Notes under the pieces: generated by a model
What the model was told of the DNA's origin: nothing
The model's database searches: none
What the model saw: the letters and a program-made list of their open reading frames with translations, nothing else
In this document: positions 1 through 8,097 of the stretch, piece after piece
How positions within the stretch are numbered: the stretch's first letter is position 1
Layout: every line of letters starts with the position of its first letter
Source of the DNA: Oscillospiraceae bacterium
Lineage (GTDB): Bacteria > Bacillota > Clostridia > Oscillospirales > Oscillospiraceae
Reading direction: 5' to 3'
NCBI GenBank assembly: GCA_902760845.1
Contig: CACWHX010000009.1
Span: 1-41,485, forward strand
Length of the DNA: 41,485 nt
Position numbers and translations under genes: made by a program

Positions 1-16
1 GCATAGCACAACCGGC

Positions 17-36
17 GCGCTTTCGCAAGAAAGCGC
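17..36. other. Small hairpin downstream of the adhesin gene
   Basis: An 8-bp perfect stem (GCGCTTTC/GAAAGCGC) with a GCAA tetraloop lies about 50 bp past the stop codon of the adhesin gene. On the leftward strand it is followed by TTGTGC rather than a run of T, so it is at best a weak terminator. Confidence 0.4.
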
Positions 37-83
37 CCTGCCGGCGTCCGTGCCCGCTCGATCCGGCGGGAATGCCGGCGGCC

Positions 84-2117
84 CTACCGGCGGGCGGCTT
101 CAGAATCCTGTGCGGCCGGCAGCCGGTCGCTTTTCCTCCGCGTCATGACCGGAAGCCACGTCAGCGCGCACCCCGACAGCAGCAGAAGCGCCAGCGGTGT
201 GATAAGGTCGCTTTCATCCGCGGTTTTCGGCGTGCTGGGCGGCGCTCCCATTGCCGGTTTTTCGGGCTTCGCCGGTGGGTTCGGTGCGCCCGGCTTTTCC
301 GGCTCGCCCGGCTCCGTCGGGTCACGCGGCGGGCTCGGCTCGTCCTGCTTCGTGTTCGTGATCGTGAACCCCTGCTCCATGTCGCCGGCAATCGCCGCCG
401 TATATCCCTCCACCGGCACCTCCAGGACCGTGTAAACATACGCGGTCCCGTCAGGCGCCGTCCTGCGGAGATCGGCAAAGCTGCCGGTCCAGCCGTTTTC
501 ATCGCTCAGGATCAGCGTCTCCCCGGCCTCCAGACCATCCCGGAGCAGGCGGACCGTAACGGCCCCCTGCGCGGGGCCGGCCCATTTCTTTTCGACGGGG
601 ATAGAGATGCGCTCCGCCTGATTCGTCAGCGTCCGCACGACCGTCTCGCCGTCCGACACGGTCACGGTATACTCCATCGGGTCCAGCCGATACCCGGGCG
701 GCGCGGCAAGTTCGGAAATCACGTACTCGCCGGCGGGCAGCTGCTCGGAGACGGCCTCGCCGTTTTCGTCCGTCGTCAGCTCGCGCACGCTCCCGTCCAC
801 TCCGGACGTGATGCGGAACACGGCGCCCGGAAGCTTCAGCTGTGGGTCGTCCGCGTCCACCTTGCGGATCTGGATCTGGTTGTTCAGCACGCCCAGACCC
901 GTCCCTCCGGAGGCGGGGCCGGCATAGCTGCCGCAGACGTTCCACTCGTCGGCGCCGGCGGTCAGGGTCATGCTGCTTCTCAGTCTGATGCCGGGCGCGT
1001 AGCTTGAGTAATAGAGCAGCAGATACTGCCGGCCGTCGATATCGCCCATATCCAGCGTGAAGCCGGTGTGATCCGCGTTGAACTGGAGTCGGTCCCCCAG
1101 CGCGGCCGAGTCCCAGGTCTGAACGGTGCGGACGGTGTGTCCGTATGCGTCAAATTCCCGCTCGTACAGGCAGAAGCGCTCCGGATCGTAGCGCAGCCCG
1201 TCCAGGTTCCCGTCTTCTGTGTGGAGCATGTCTGTGATTACGACATCCTCCAGCGTCTCCTTCGCAAAATTGATTCTCGCGGCCCACAGGACGGCCTCCT
1301 CCGTGCTCCCGCCGGTACTGGCCCACTTCGTCAGGACCTGATTCGGATGGACCGGCCGCGCGGGCGTCCCCGCTCCCACATAGACGTCGGTGGTTTCCGT
1401 CGTACGCCCCACGGTGATGCGGATGGGATTCGAACTGTTGACCCTGACCCGTTCCGTCACGGCCTGCGCGTTGAGAAACATCGTCCCTTTGATGTTGTAT
1501 CGGTTTTTCACATAGCCGGTAAACGTGACGGTGACGGTCCCGCCGCCGGCGCCGTCGTTGGGGTCCACGACGGCCTTCGCCACCACGGAGCCGTCCGGCG
1601 CCAGAATATCAAAGCGCGTGGCGGCGGCGTTTGTCGCATACCGCAGCTCGTCCGGGAGCGTGACGACAAAGTAGTCGCCCGCCTGCAGCGTGTTGCCATA
1701 CGCGCTCGCATCCCACGCCAGCTTCATCCGATACCATTGATCCAGCTTGATTGTCGTCTGTGTACCCTCGCTTTCCCTCTGAAATTCAAATTCGGCCACG
1801 GTGATGCTCGTCTTTTCCGCCGCGCCGCCCCCCGCCTTCTGGAGGACCGCGCCCGTTTCCGACGCCTCCGGTTCGTCTGGTTTCGCCGCGCTGTCGGTCT
1901 CCGCCGCCGGGGAAGCGTCCCCCGGCTCGCTTTCGTCCGCCTCCGCCGGCACGGCTTCGCCGTCGGAGGTGGTCTCCTCCCGGGCGGCCGCGGCGGGCGC
2001 CGGCGGCTCGGTCTCTCCGGCGTCCAGCGCCGCGGACGAGACCCCGAGAACAGAAAACAGAACGCAAAGCGTGCACAGCAGAGAACCAATGCGCGCCGTT
2101 CGTTTTTTCTTCAGCAT
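84..2117 (-). CDS. Cell-wall-anchored adhesin with Cna-B/SpaA-type domains
   Basis: A predicted secreted, wall-anchored surface protein of 677 residues. The start MLKKKRTARI is chosen because GGAGG sits just upstream (2126-2130) and a signal peptide follows directly (cleavage near residue 29, after VSSA). Residues about 30-95 are rich in Ala, Pro, Glu and Asp. Residues about 100-400 look like two Ig-like adhesin domains of the MSCRAMM type. Next come two Cna-B folds. In the first (about 415-498) the isopeptide candidates are Lys in IRKVDADD, Glu in ISELAAPPGY and Asn in TLTNQ. In the second (about 503-588) they are Lys in VEKKW, Glu in VLEVPVEGY and Asn in FTITNTK. A Pro-rich wall-spanning stretch leads to a sortase-like signal TPKTAD, a hydrophobic segment and a basic tail. 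The ligand is unknown. No sortase or partner pilin is in the window, so a stand-alone adhesin is likelier than a pilus backbone. Confidence 0.85.
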   Translation of the reverse strand: MLKKKRTARIGSLLCTLCVLFSVLGVSSAALDAGETEPPAPAAAAREETTSDGEAVPAEADESEPGDASPAAETDSAAKPDEPEASETGAVLQKAGGGAAEKTSITVAEFEFQRESEGTQTTIKLDQWYRMKLAWDASAYGNTLQAGDYFVVTLPDELRYATNAAATRFDILAPDGSVVAKAVVDPNDGAGGGTVTVTFTGYVKNRYNIKGTMFLNAQAVTERVRVNSSNPIRITVGRTTETTDVYVGAGTPARPVHPNQVLTKWASTGGSTEEAVLWAARINFAKETLEDVVITDMLHTEDGNLDGLRYDPERFCLYEREFDAYGHTVRTVQTWDSAALGDRLQFNADHTGFTLDMGDIDGRQYLLLYYSSYAPGIRLRSSMTLTAGADEWNVCGSYAGPASGGTGLGVLNNQIQIRKVDADDPQLKLPGAVFRITSGVDGSVRELTTDENGEAVSEQLPAGEYVISELAAPPGYRLDPMEYTVTVSDGETVVRTLTNQAERISIPVEKKWAGPAQGAVTVRLLRDGLEAGETLILSDENGWTGSFADLRRTAPDGTAYVYTVLEVPVEGYTAAIAGDMEQGFTITNTKQDEPSPPRDPTEPGEPEKPGAPNPPAKPEKPAMGAPPSTPKTADESDLITPLALLLLSGCALTWLPVMTRRKSDRLPAAQDSEAARR

Positions 2118-2187
2118 GAGAATATCCTCCATCGTCTGTGCCGTCTTCGCACCCTGGCAAATGCAGGGGCGCATCGAGTACAGGTGC

Positions 2188-2220
2188 ATTATAACAGCAA
2201 ACAAATAACGCCTGACTAAC
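2188..2220 (-). promoter_or_regulatory. Promoter region of the adhesin gene
   Basis: On the leftward strand TATAAT (2188-2193) is preceded by TGT, giving an extended -10. No good -35 is seen. The predicted start of transcription is about 60 nt before the adhesin start codon. The 33-bp block ending in this -10 resembles the block upstream of the rrf2 gene (2772-2804). Confidence 0.6.
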
Positions 2221-2241
2221 GCATTTGACTTGCGCGGGGTA

Positions 2242-2291
2242 CAAAAATTCCCATGTGTTCTCCGGCTTTCGTCGCCGGGCGCATGGGAATT
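2242..2291 (-). terminator. Terminator of the rrf2 gene
   Basis: A 10-bp perfect outer stem (AATTCCCATG at 2246-2255, CATGGGAATT at 2282-2291) encloses an inner CCGGC/GCCGG stem. On the leftward strand it ends in TTTTTG. It follows the rrf2 stop codon by about 20 nt and separates that gene from the adhesin promoter. Confidence 0.75.
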
Positions 2292-2311
2292 GATGGGGGA
2301 AACGCACCGCG

Positions 2312-2725
2312 TCACCTGCCGGCGGAAAGCAGGTCCGCCAGGCTCACGCCGGACAAAACGTCCTCGATCGCCTTTTGCACCGCCTCCAGCTGTGCGCCGT
2401 ATGTTCTGTACAGCTCCGTTTTGCGGTCAAACACCGCAAACAGATGCGCGCCGCCCTCCGTCGCGGAGAGCACATCCAGCAGTGTCTGCCGGGTGAGCGC
2501 CTCGCCGGGAAAATACAGAAGCTCGCCGTTTTCTCTCCGCTTGCTCAGGATGTTTTTACATTCCAGATAACCGCAGATCCGATTGGCGCTGATCTTCGGC
2601 ACGCCCGCCCGTGCGCTGAGCTCCGGCAGCGTGAGCCCCGCAGCGGGCGCGTCGCCGTCCAGGGACTGCTCTCCCATACAGAGCAGGATGCGCAGAGCAT
2701 AATCTGTATCACGTTTCAGCTGCAT
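2312..2725 (-). CDS. Rrf2-family transcriptional regulator
   Basis: A 137-residue DNA-binding regulator. MQLKRDTDYALRILL is the typical Rrf2 N-terminus, and ELSARAGVPKISANRICGYL is the helix-turn-helix with the recognition helix. The start is set by GAGGAGGT a few bases upstream; a longer reading adds 17 unlikely residues. Fe-S-sensing Rrf2 proteins such as IscR carry a three-Cys cluster in the middle of the protein. Here there is no Cys in that region, only Cys in ILLC, ICGY and LECK, so this is probably a non-cluster type. It lies immediately upstream of the adhesin gene but has its own terminator. A similar sequence in both promoters suggests it may control itself and the adhesin; this is inference. 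Confidence 0.88.
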   Translation of the reverse strand: MQLKRDTDYALRILLCMGEQSLDGDAPAAGLTLPELSARAGVPKISANRICGYLECKNILSKRRENGELLYFPGEALTRQTLLDVLSATEGGAHLFAVFDRKTELYRTYGAQLEAVQKAIEDVLSGVSLADLLSAGR

Positions 2726-2771
2726 GATGTACCTCCTCATACACCCATATACTTGGCCTGAAGCCGATACG

Positions 2772-2804
2772 ATCATAACAGCTTACCTGTCACGTTCCAC
2801 TAAT
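2772..2804 (-). promoter_or_regulatory. Putative rrf2 promoter with sequence shared with the adhesin promoter
   Basis: On the leftward strand TATGAT (2772-2777) preceded by TGT forms an extended -10. Aligned without gaps to 2188-2220, 21 of 33 positions agree, including GCTGTTAT next to the -10 and TTAGT about 20 bp farther up. Confidence 0.45.
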
Positions 2805-2808
2805 AGCG

Positions 2809-2842
2809 AAAAAACCGACGCGGGTAATTTTACCCGCGCCGG
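2809..2842 (-). terminator. Terminator of the DUF6465-like gene
   Basis: On the leftward strand a 9-bp stem (CGCGGGTAA with TTACCCGCG, extended by CCG/CGG past a one-base mismatch) is followed by six T. It starts 12 bp after the stop codon of the small gene at 2855-3097. Confidence 0.85.
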
Positions 2843-2854
2843 CTCCGTTTGCTT

Positions 2855-3097
2855 TTACGCTTTGGCCAGCAGTGTCACCTCTCCGGCGTAGTCGTTGTTG
2901 ATTACGTAGTACGCCTTCGCGTCCTCCGGCTTCAGATAGATCTTGACATCCACGGGGGTATCCTCCCCCTTCTTCACCGCGTCGTAGTTTTCCCTGACAG
3001 CCGTTCGAATCTCGTCAATGGAGATTTCCTGCCCCTGATACTGCAGATAGATCGTCTCCTCATAGGCGGTCTCTGCGCTTTTCTTTGTGTTCGGCAT
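2855..3097 (-). CDS. Small DUF6465-like protein
   Basis: An 80-residue protein of unknown function. A short charged N-terminus (residues 1-14) is followed by a compact domain with TIYLQYQGQEISIDEIRT, then VDVKIYLKPEDAKAYYVIN, and an alanine/lysine end. The pattern of a beta strand with YQGQE, a helix, and KIYLKPED..AYYVIN resembles the DUF6465 family of clostridia, in which a Lys-rich N-terminal tail is common. The start is supported by AGGGGGGG upstream. A TATACT -10-like box lies at 3159-3164 on the leftward strand. The gene is monocistronic, with its own terminator. Confidence 0.75.
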   Translation of the reverse strand: MPNTKKSAETAYEETIYLQYQGQEISIDEIRTAVRENYDAVKKGEDTPVDVKIYLKPEDAKAYYVINNDYAGEVTLLAKA

Positions 3098-3215
3098 CGC
3101 TCACACCCCCCCTGTACGATCCCTGAGCAACCATTTCGTTCTGATTGATTCCAATTGCAGTATAGCACGCGGGAAATCACAACGGACCAACGGACAGGGG
3201 GCCGCCGCGGCGCGG

Positions 3216-3917
3216 TTACGTCGCCGTCATCACGCTCAGCGACAGGGTATTGATAAACATGTGGAAGAAGATCGGCGTCCAGATCGACTGCGTCCGGTCG
3301 TAGCAATACGCCAGCGCGATGGACACCGGCACATAGCGCAGCGCGCCCAGCAGGAGCATCGGATTCTGGTCCACCAGCGCATACTGCCAGACGTGGTAGA
3401 GCGAAAACACCACAACGGACACGAAGTATGCCAAAAACCGGTTTTTGCCCCGAATGGCGCCGAAGAGCACGCCGCGAAACAGGCACTCCTCCACGACGGG
3501 CGCCATCAGCACCGCCACGGCGAACATGCGCTTATAGTCCGCGCCCGCAAGGGCGAGCACGGCCTCGTTGTTCGGCTCCGGCAGGTCGCCCAGCACCGCC
3601 ATCCCCAGCCGCAGCGCGAGCGAGAGCACCACATCGACGGCATAGGCCGCAAGCAGCGACATGCAGCAGAAGGAGAGCCGCTCCACCAGAACGTGAAAGC
3701 TCCGGCGCAAAAAGCCCCACATCGTCACGAACACAAATGTGAGCCCGACGAGATAATACCAGACGTTTGCCGTAATTTCCGACGGGATATCACCCGTGAG
3801 CAGATAGAGCACCGTGCCGAGCAGCAGCGGGATCGCGACGACGTGGAGGGGCAGGTAGATCCAGCCCGCAACGCGCGCGCCGCGGTTCATGGGGTCCTGA
3901 AAGGGGACGTTTCGCAT
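3216..3917 (-). CDS. CPBP-family intramembrane metalloprotease
   Basis: A 233-residue polytopic membrane protein of the CPBP (CAAX protease and bacteriocin-processing, Abi) family. All family motifs are present: EECLFR (Glu143, Glu144, Arg148), His175 in SLYHVW, and His219 with Asn223 in FFHMFIN. About six to eight membrane segments can be seen. It begins 3 bp after the mutS stop codon and is probably the last gene of miaB-mutS-CPBP. GAGAG at a suitable distance supports this start; an internal Met at residue 10, preceded by AGGA, is a possible alternative. The substrate is unknown, and its position behind DNA repair genes may simply reflect co-transcription. Confidence 0.9.
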   Translation of the reverse strand: MRNVPFQDPMNRGARVAGWIYLPLHVVAIPLLLGTVLYLLTGDIPSEITANVWYYLVGLTFVFVTMWGFLRRSFHVLVERLSFCCMSLLAAYAVDVVLSLALRLGMAVLGDLPEPNNEAVLALAGADYKRMFAVAVLMAPVVEECLFRGVLFGAIRGKNRFLAYFVSVVVFSLYHVWQYALVDQNPMLLLGALRYVPVSIALAYCYDRTQSIWTPIFFHMFINTLSLSVMTAT

Positions 3918-3920
3918 TTT

Positions 3921-6524
3921 TTAAACTCTCGCTTTCTTTTGCAGTTCATAGAGCAGATTCATCGCCTCGATGGGCGTGAGCGTGTTCAGATCCAGCGCGC
4001 GCAGCTCCTCCGCGATTTGGCTGCCGCCCACATCGACCAGCGTGATCTGATCGTCCGACGCGGCCTGCGGCGCGGTCTGCGGCGCGGCGGCGCCGTCCTC
4101 CAGCGCGCGCAGATAGCCCTTCGCTTTGGCAACCACGCTCTCCGGCAGGCCGGCGAGCTTTGCCACCTCGATGCCGTAGCTGTCGTCCGCCGCGCCGCGG
4201 ACGATCTTGCGCAGGAACAAAAGCGTCCCGCCCTGCTTTTTGGCGGTGATGTTATAGTTGCGCACGCCCTGGAGCTCCTGCTCCAGAACGGTCAGCTCAT
4301 GATAGTGCGTGGCGAACATCGTCTTCGCGCCGAGCTTGCGCCTGTCCGCGCAGTATTCGAGCACCGCGCGGGCGATGGCCATGCCGTCGTAGGTGGAGGT
4401 GCCGCGCCCGATCTCGTCGAGGATCAGCAGACTCTGCGCCGTGGCGTGCCGGAGAATCGCCGCCGTCTCGCTCATCTCCACCATGAAGGTGCTCTGCCCC
4501 GCGGCGAGATCGTCCGACGCGCCGATGCGCGTAAATACCCGGTCCACCACGCCGATGGTGGCGGATTTCGCCGGGACGAACGAGCCGATCTGCGCCAGGA
4601 GCACGATGAGCGCCGTCTGGCGCATGTAGGTGGATTTGCCGGCCATGTTCGGCCCGGTCACGATGGCGACGCGGTCGTCCGCGTCGTTGAGAAACGTGTC
4701 GTTCGGGACGAAGAGTGTGTCCTTCTGCGCCTGCTCCACGACGGGGTGGCGCCCCTCGCGAATGTCCAGCGTGCGGGAGAGGTCCACCTCCGGGCAGACA
4801 TAGTGGTTTTTCACCGCGACCTCCGCAAGCGCGCAGAGCGTGTCGAGCCGGGCGACGGCGTCCGCCGCGGCCTGCACGCGCTGCACCTCCGCCGCGACCA
4901 GCTCGCGCACCTCGGTGAACATCTGATATTCCAGCTCCGCGATGCGCTCGCGCGCGGTGAGCAGCGTGCTCTCCAGCTCCTTGAGCTCCTGCGTGAAATA
5001 CCGCTCGCTGGATACGAGCGTCTGCTTGCGGATATAGTCCTCCGGCAGCGGCACGTCCGAGGCGCTGTTCGGCACGTCGATGTAATAGCCAAAGACCTTG
5101 TTGAAGCCGACCTTCAGCTTTTTGATGCCGGTGCGCGCGCGCTCGCGCTGCTCCAGCTCGGCCACCAGGCCGGCGCCATTGTCGCGCACGCCGCGCAGCC
5201 GGTCAACCTCCTCGCTGTAGCCAGGGCGGAGAATGCCGCCCTCGCGCACGGAAAACGGCGGATCGTCGCAGATGGCGCGGCTAATGCGCGCCTCGATGTC
5301 CGCGAGCACGTCCATCTGCGCAATGTCGCGCAGCTCCGCGCTCTGAAAGCCCTGCAGCTGCTCCGTCAGCCGCGGGAGCTGGCGGCAGCACGCGGCCAGC
5401 GCCGCAAGGTCGCGCCCGTTGGCCGAGCCGTACACCGCGCGGCCGATCAGCCGCTGCATGTCCCCAATGTCGCGCAGCACGAGCGAGAGCTCCGGCCGGC
5501 GCACATTGTCCGTCACCAGCTCCTGCACGGCGGCAAGCCGCCGCTTGATCTGCACCGGGGACAAAAGCGGCCGCTCCACCCACGCGCGCAGCATCCGCCC
5601 GCCCATGGGCGTCTTCGTCCTGTCCAGCACCCAGAGGAGGCTGCCGCGCTTTTCGCCCGTGCGCAGACTCTCCGTCAGCTCCAGGTTGCGCCGGGTGGCA
5701 TAGTCCAGCTCCATATACCGCCGGTCGCCGTACAGCTCCGGCCTTTTGAGATGGCCGAGATCGCACTTCTGCGTCTCCTGCAGATAGGCCAGCAGCGCGC
5801 CCGCGGCGCACACGGCGGCGGGGCGCTCGCCCATGCCGAGCGCGTCAATATCCGGCGCGTCAAACTGCGCGCAGAGCCGCTCGGCGGCCGGCGCGGCCTC
5901 AAATCGCGCCTCCCCCGCCTCGATCATGCAGCCGAGGCGCTTTTGCAGAAAGGTATAGATCTCCGCGTTCTCGACCGCCCCGGCGGAGAGTACCGCCTCG
6001 CGCGGGGAAAAGCGCCCCAGCTCGTTGACGATGTGCGTCACACTGTCGCTCTCAAAATCCGCCGCGCAGAACTCGCCGGTGGACACGTCGCAGAACGCCG
6101 CCGCGCCGCGCTGCGGATCGAGATACACCGCGCACAGGTAGTTGGAGCGCCCCTCCTCGAGCATGGAGCTCTCCGTCACGGTGCCGGGCGTGATGATGCG
6201 GATGATGTCCCGCTTCACCAGTCCCTTCGCGAGCGCGGGGTCCTCCAGCTGCTCGCAGATGGCGACCTTATAGCCCTTGGCGATGAGCCTGCCGATGTAC
6301 GCCTCCGCCGCGTGGTACGGCACGCCGCACATGGGCGTGCGCTCGTCGGGGTCCTCCACGTTGCGGTCGCGCGTCGTGAGCGTGAGATCCAGCTCCCGCG
6401 CCGCCGTGCGCGCGTCCTCGTCGAACATCTCATAGAAATCGCCGAGGCGGAAAAACAGCAGGCAATCCGTGTGCTGCTTTTTGATCTCGTAATACTGCCG
6501 TTTCATCGGCGTCATTTCAGCCAT
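3921..6524 (-). CDS. mutS: DNA mismatch repair protein MutS
   Basis: Recognises mispaired and looped bases and recruits MutL, using ATP. The 867-residue length is normal for MutS1. The mismatch-reading Phe-x-Glu is F30-Y-E32 in the N-terminal domain, followed by the connector motif PMCGVPYHAAEAYIGRL. The C-terminal ABC-type ATPase has Walker A GPNMAGKST (about residue 625), the Walker B region LLILDEIGRGTST and ATHYHEL. The C-terminus ends in the usual helix with LNTLTPIEAMNLLYELQ. The start is supported by GGAG upstream. It lies 33 bp downstream of miaB on the same strand and is probably co-transcribed with it. Confidence 0.98.
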   Translation of the reverse strand: MAEMTPMKRQYYEIKKQHTDCLLFFRLGDFYEMFDEDARTAARELDLTLTTRDRNVEDPDERTPMCGVPYHAAEAYIGRLIAKGYKVAICEQLEDPALAKGLVKRDIIRIITPGTVTESSMLEEGRSNYLCAVYLDPQRGAAAFCDVSTGEFCAADFESDSVTHIVNELGRFSPREAVLSAGAVENAEIYTFLQKRLGCMIEAGEARFEAAPAAERLCAQFDAPDIDALGMGERPAAVCAAGALLAYLQETQKCDLGHLKRPELYGDRRYMELDYATRRNLELTESLRTGEKRGSLLWVLDRTKTPMGGRMLRAWVERPLLSPVQIKRRLAAVQELVTDNVRRPELSLVLRDIGDMQRLIGRAVYGSANGRDLAALAACCRQLPRLTEQLQGFQSAELRDIAQMDVLADIEARISRAICDDPPFSVREGGILRPGYSEEVDRLRGVRDNGAGLVAELEQRERARTGIKKLKVGFNKVFGYYIDVPNSASDVPLPEDYIRKQTLVSSERYFTQELKELESTLLTARERIAELEYQMFTEVRELVAAEVQRVQAAADAVARLDTLCALAEVAVKNHYVCPEVDLSRTLDIREGRHPVVEQAQKDTLFVPNDTFLNDADDRVAIVTGPNMAGKSTYMRQTALIVLLAQIGSFVPAKSATIGVVDRVFTRIGASDDLAAGQSTFMVEMSETAAILRHATAQSLLILDEIGRGTSTYDGMAIARAVLEYCADRRKLGAKTMFATHYHELTVLEQELQGVRNYNITAKKQGGTLLFLRKIVRGAADDSYGIEVAKLAGLPESVVAKAKGYLRALEDGAAAPQTAPQAASDDQITLVDVGGSQIAEELRALDLNTLTPIEAMNLLYELQKKARV

Positions 6525-6557
6525 AGCTTTTCTCCGTTTCCAAAATTCCCGGCGCCG

Positions 6558-7973
6558 TCAGTCCGTCACGCTGCCGTACAGCGCCCACGTGTTGCTGTCC
6601 GTGATCTGCGCCGTCACAAACTGCCCGACCAGCGCCTCGCCGCCCTTCAGATGCACAAGCCGGCCGCCCGCGGTGCGCGCGGTGAGCTTCCAGTCCCCGC
6701 GTCCGTCCGCGCCATCGACGAGCACGCGCTGGACCGTGCCCTCGTAGGCGCGGTGCTTTTCCGCCGAGATGCGGTTTGCCGTCTCCAGAAGCCGGTCGAA
6801 CCGCACCTGCTTCTCCGCGCGGGTGCAGGGGTCCGGGAGCTTCGCCGCGGGCGTCCCCACGCGCGGGGAGTAGATAAAGGTAAACATCGCGTCGTACCGC
6901 ACCTGCTCCACGAGCGAGAGCGTCTCGGCAAATTCCTCGTCCGTCTCGCCGGGAAAGCCCACGATGATATCCGTCGTCAGCACCAGATCGGGCATGTACC
7001 GGCGCGCGAGCGCCACCTGCTCCAGATATTTTTCGCGCGTGTAGCTGCGGTTCATGGCCCGAAGCACCCGGCTGCTGCCGGACTGCACCGGCAGGTGCAG
7101 CTGGTGCGCGCACTTTTCGCATTCCGCCATGGTGCGAAAGAGCTTTTCCGTCGCGTCCTTGGGATGGCTCGTCATGAAGCGGACGAGAAAGTCGCCGGGG
7201 ATGCCGCAGACCATGCGCAGGAGCTCAGAAAAATCCACATCCCCGTCCAGGTCGCGGCCGTAGGAGTTCACGTTCTGCCCCAGCAGCGTGATGTCCTTAT
7301 ACCCCGCGGCGACGAGCGCGCGCGCCTCGGCAACGATGTCCTCCGGCCTGCGGGAGCGCTCGCGTCCGCGCACATACGGCACGACGCAGTAGGTGCAGAA
7401 GTTGTTGCAGCCATACATGATGCTGAGCCACGCCTTCACGCTGCCGTCGCGCTGCAGGGGGATGCCCTCGACGACGGCGCCGTCCGCGGGCGCGGTCTCA
7501 AACACGCGGCGGCGCTCCACGGCCACGCGCTCGAGCAGCTCCGGAAAGCGCCACAGCTCGTGCGGCCCGAAGACGAGATCGACCACGCGGTAGGAGCGCT
7601 TCAGCTTCTCGGCCATGTGCGCCTGCTGCACCATGCAGCCGCAGACGGCGACGATCTGATCGGGGTTCTGCTCCTTGGTATGCGTCAGCGCGCCGACGTT
7701 TCCGAGCACGCGCTGCTCGGCATGCTCGCGCACGGCGCAGGTGTTGAGCACTACCACGTCTGCGGCAAAGCTGTCATCGGTAAAGCCGAAGCCCATCGCC
7801 CGCAGATACCCGCGGAGCTTTTCGCTGTCGGCCTCGTTCTGCTGGCAGCCGAAGGTATCCACCATGGCGAGGGGCCGCCGCGTGCGCGACGCATACATCG
7901 CGCGCATCCGGTCGCAGATCTCCATCTGCCGGGCGACCGCCTCCGGCGCGATTTCGGTTCTCTCGTAGCTCAT
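6558..7973 (-). CDS. miaB: tRNA 2-methylthio-N6-isopentenyladenosine synthase MiaB
   Basis: A radical-SAM methylthiotransferase that adds the 2-methylthio group to isopentenyl-A37 of tRNAs reading U-starting codons; MiaA, encoded 3 kb away, makes its substrate. The N-terminal UPF0004 domain has the three ligand Cys in TFGCQQNEAD, LNTCAVRE and VCGCMVQQ. The radical-SAM cluster is CNNFCTYC. A C-terminal TRAM domain follows. The length is 471 residues with ATG at 7973, chosen over an in-frame TTG at 7994 because AAGGAACGG sits at proper spacing before the ATG. It is first in the leftward operon with mutS, with a promoter at 8008-8036. Confidence 0.97.
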   Translation of the reverse strand: MSYERTEIAPEAVARQMEICDRMRAMYASRTRRPLAMVDTFGCQQNEADSEKLRGYLRAMGFGFTDDSFAADVVVLNTCAVREHAEQRVLGNVGALTHTKEQNPDQIVAVCGCMVQQAHMAEKLKRSYRVVDLVFGPHELWRFPELLERVAVERRRVFETAPADGAVVEGIPLQRDGSVKAWLSIMYGCNNFCTYCVVPYVRGRERSRRPEDIVAEARALVAAGYKDITLLGQNVNSYGRDLDGDVDFSELLRMVCGIPGDFLVRFMTSHPKDATEKLFRTMAECEKCAHQLHLPVQSGSSRVLRAMNRSYTREKYLEQVALARRYMPDLVLTTDIIVGFPGETDEEFAETLSLVEQVRYDAMFTFIYSPRVGTPAAKLPDPCTRAEKQVRFDRLLETANRISAEKHRAYEGTVQRVLVDGADGRGDWKLTARTAGGRLVHLKGGEALVGQFVTAQITDSNTWALYGSVTD

Positions 7974-8007
7974 AGATCCGTTCCTTATTTTCAAAATCGT
8001 ATTTTAT

Positions 8008-8036
8008 AGTTTAACATTTTAGAGTGGAATTTTCAA
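8008..8036 (-). promoter_or_regulatory. Promoter of the miaB-mutS operon
   Basis: On the leftward strand TTGAAA (8031-8036), a 17-bp spacer and TAAACT (8008-8013) resemble a vegetative promoter, about 30 nt before the miaB start. The spacer and surroundings are AT-rich, unlike the coding DNA. Confidence 0.55.
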
Positions 8037-8047
8037 TGACCATCCTT

Positions 8048-8053
8048 TATAAT
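8048..8053 (+). promoter_or_regulatory. Probable -10 box of mutL
   Basis: A consensus TATAAT lies about 45 bp upstream of the mutL ATG. No good -35 is visible at 17 bp spacing. It would fire away from the miaB promoter in the same 124-bp intergenic region. Confidence 0.5.
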
Positions 8054-8097
8054 GATACCAATCTGTGATTCTGATGGAGAAAGGGGGTATATGCCCC

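Noticed and set aside
72..2219. Rightward open frames opposite the adhesin gene
   Set aside because: They are antisense, Arg-rich, and lack start signals; the leftward frame has signal peptide, Cna-B and sortase features.
3087..8009. A 1640-codon rightward open frame opposite the CPBP, mutS and miaB genes
   Set aside because: It is antisense to three recognisable genes, its translation is Arg/His/Ala-rich without motifs, and such frames are expected in GC-rich DNA.
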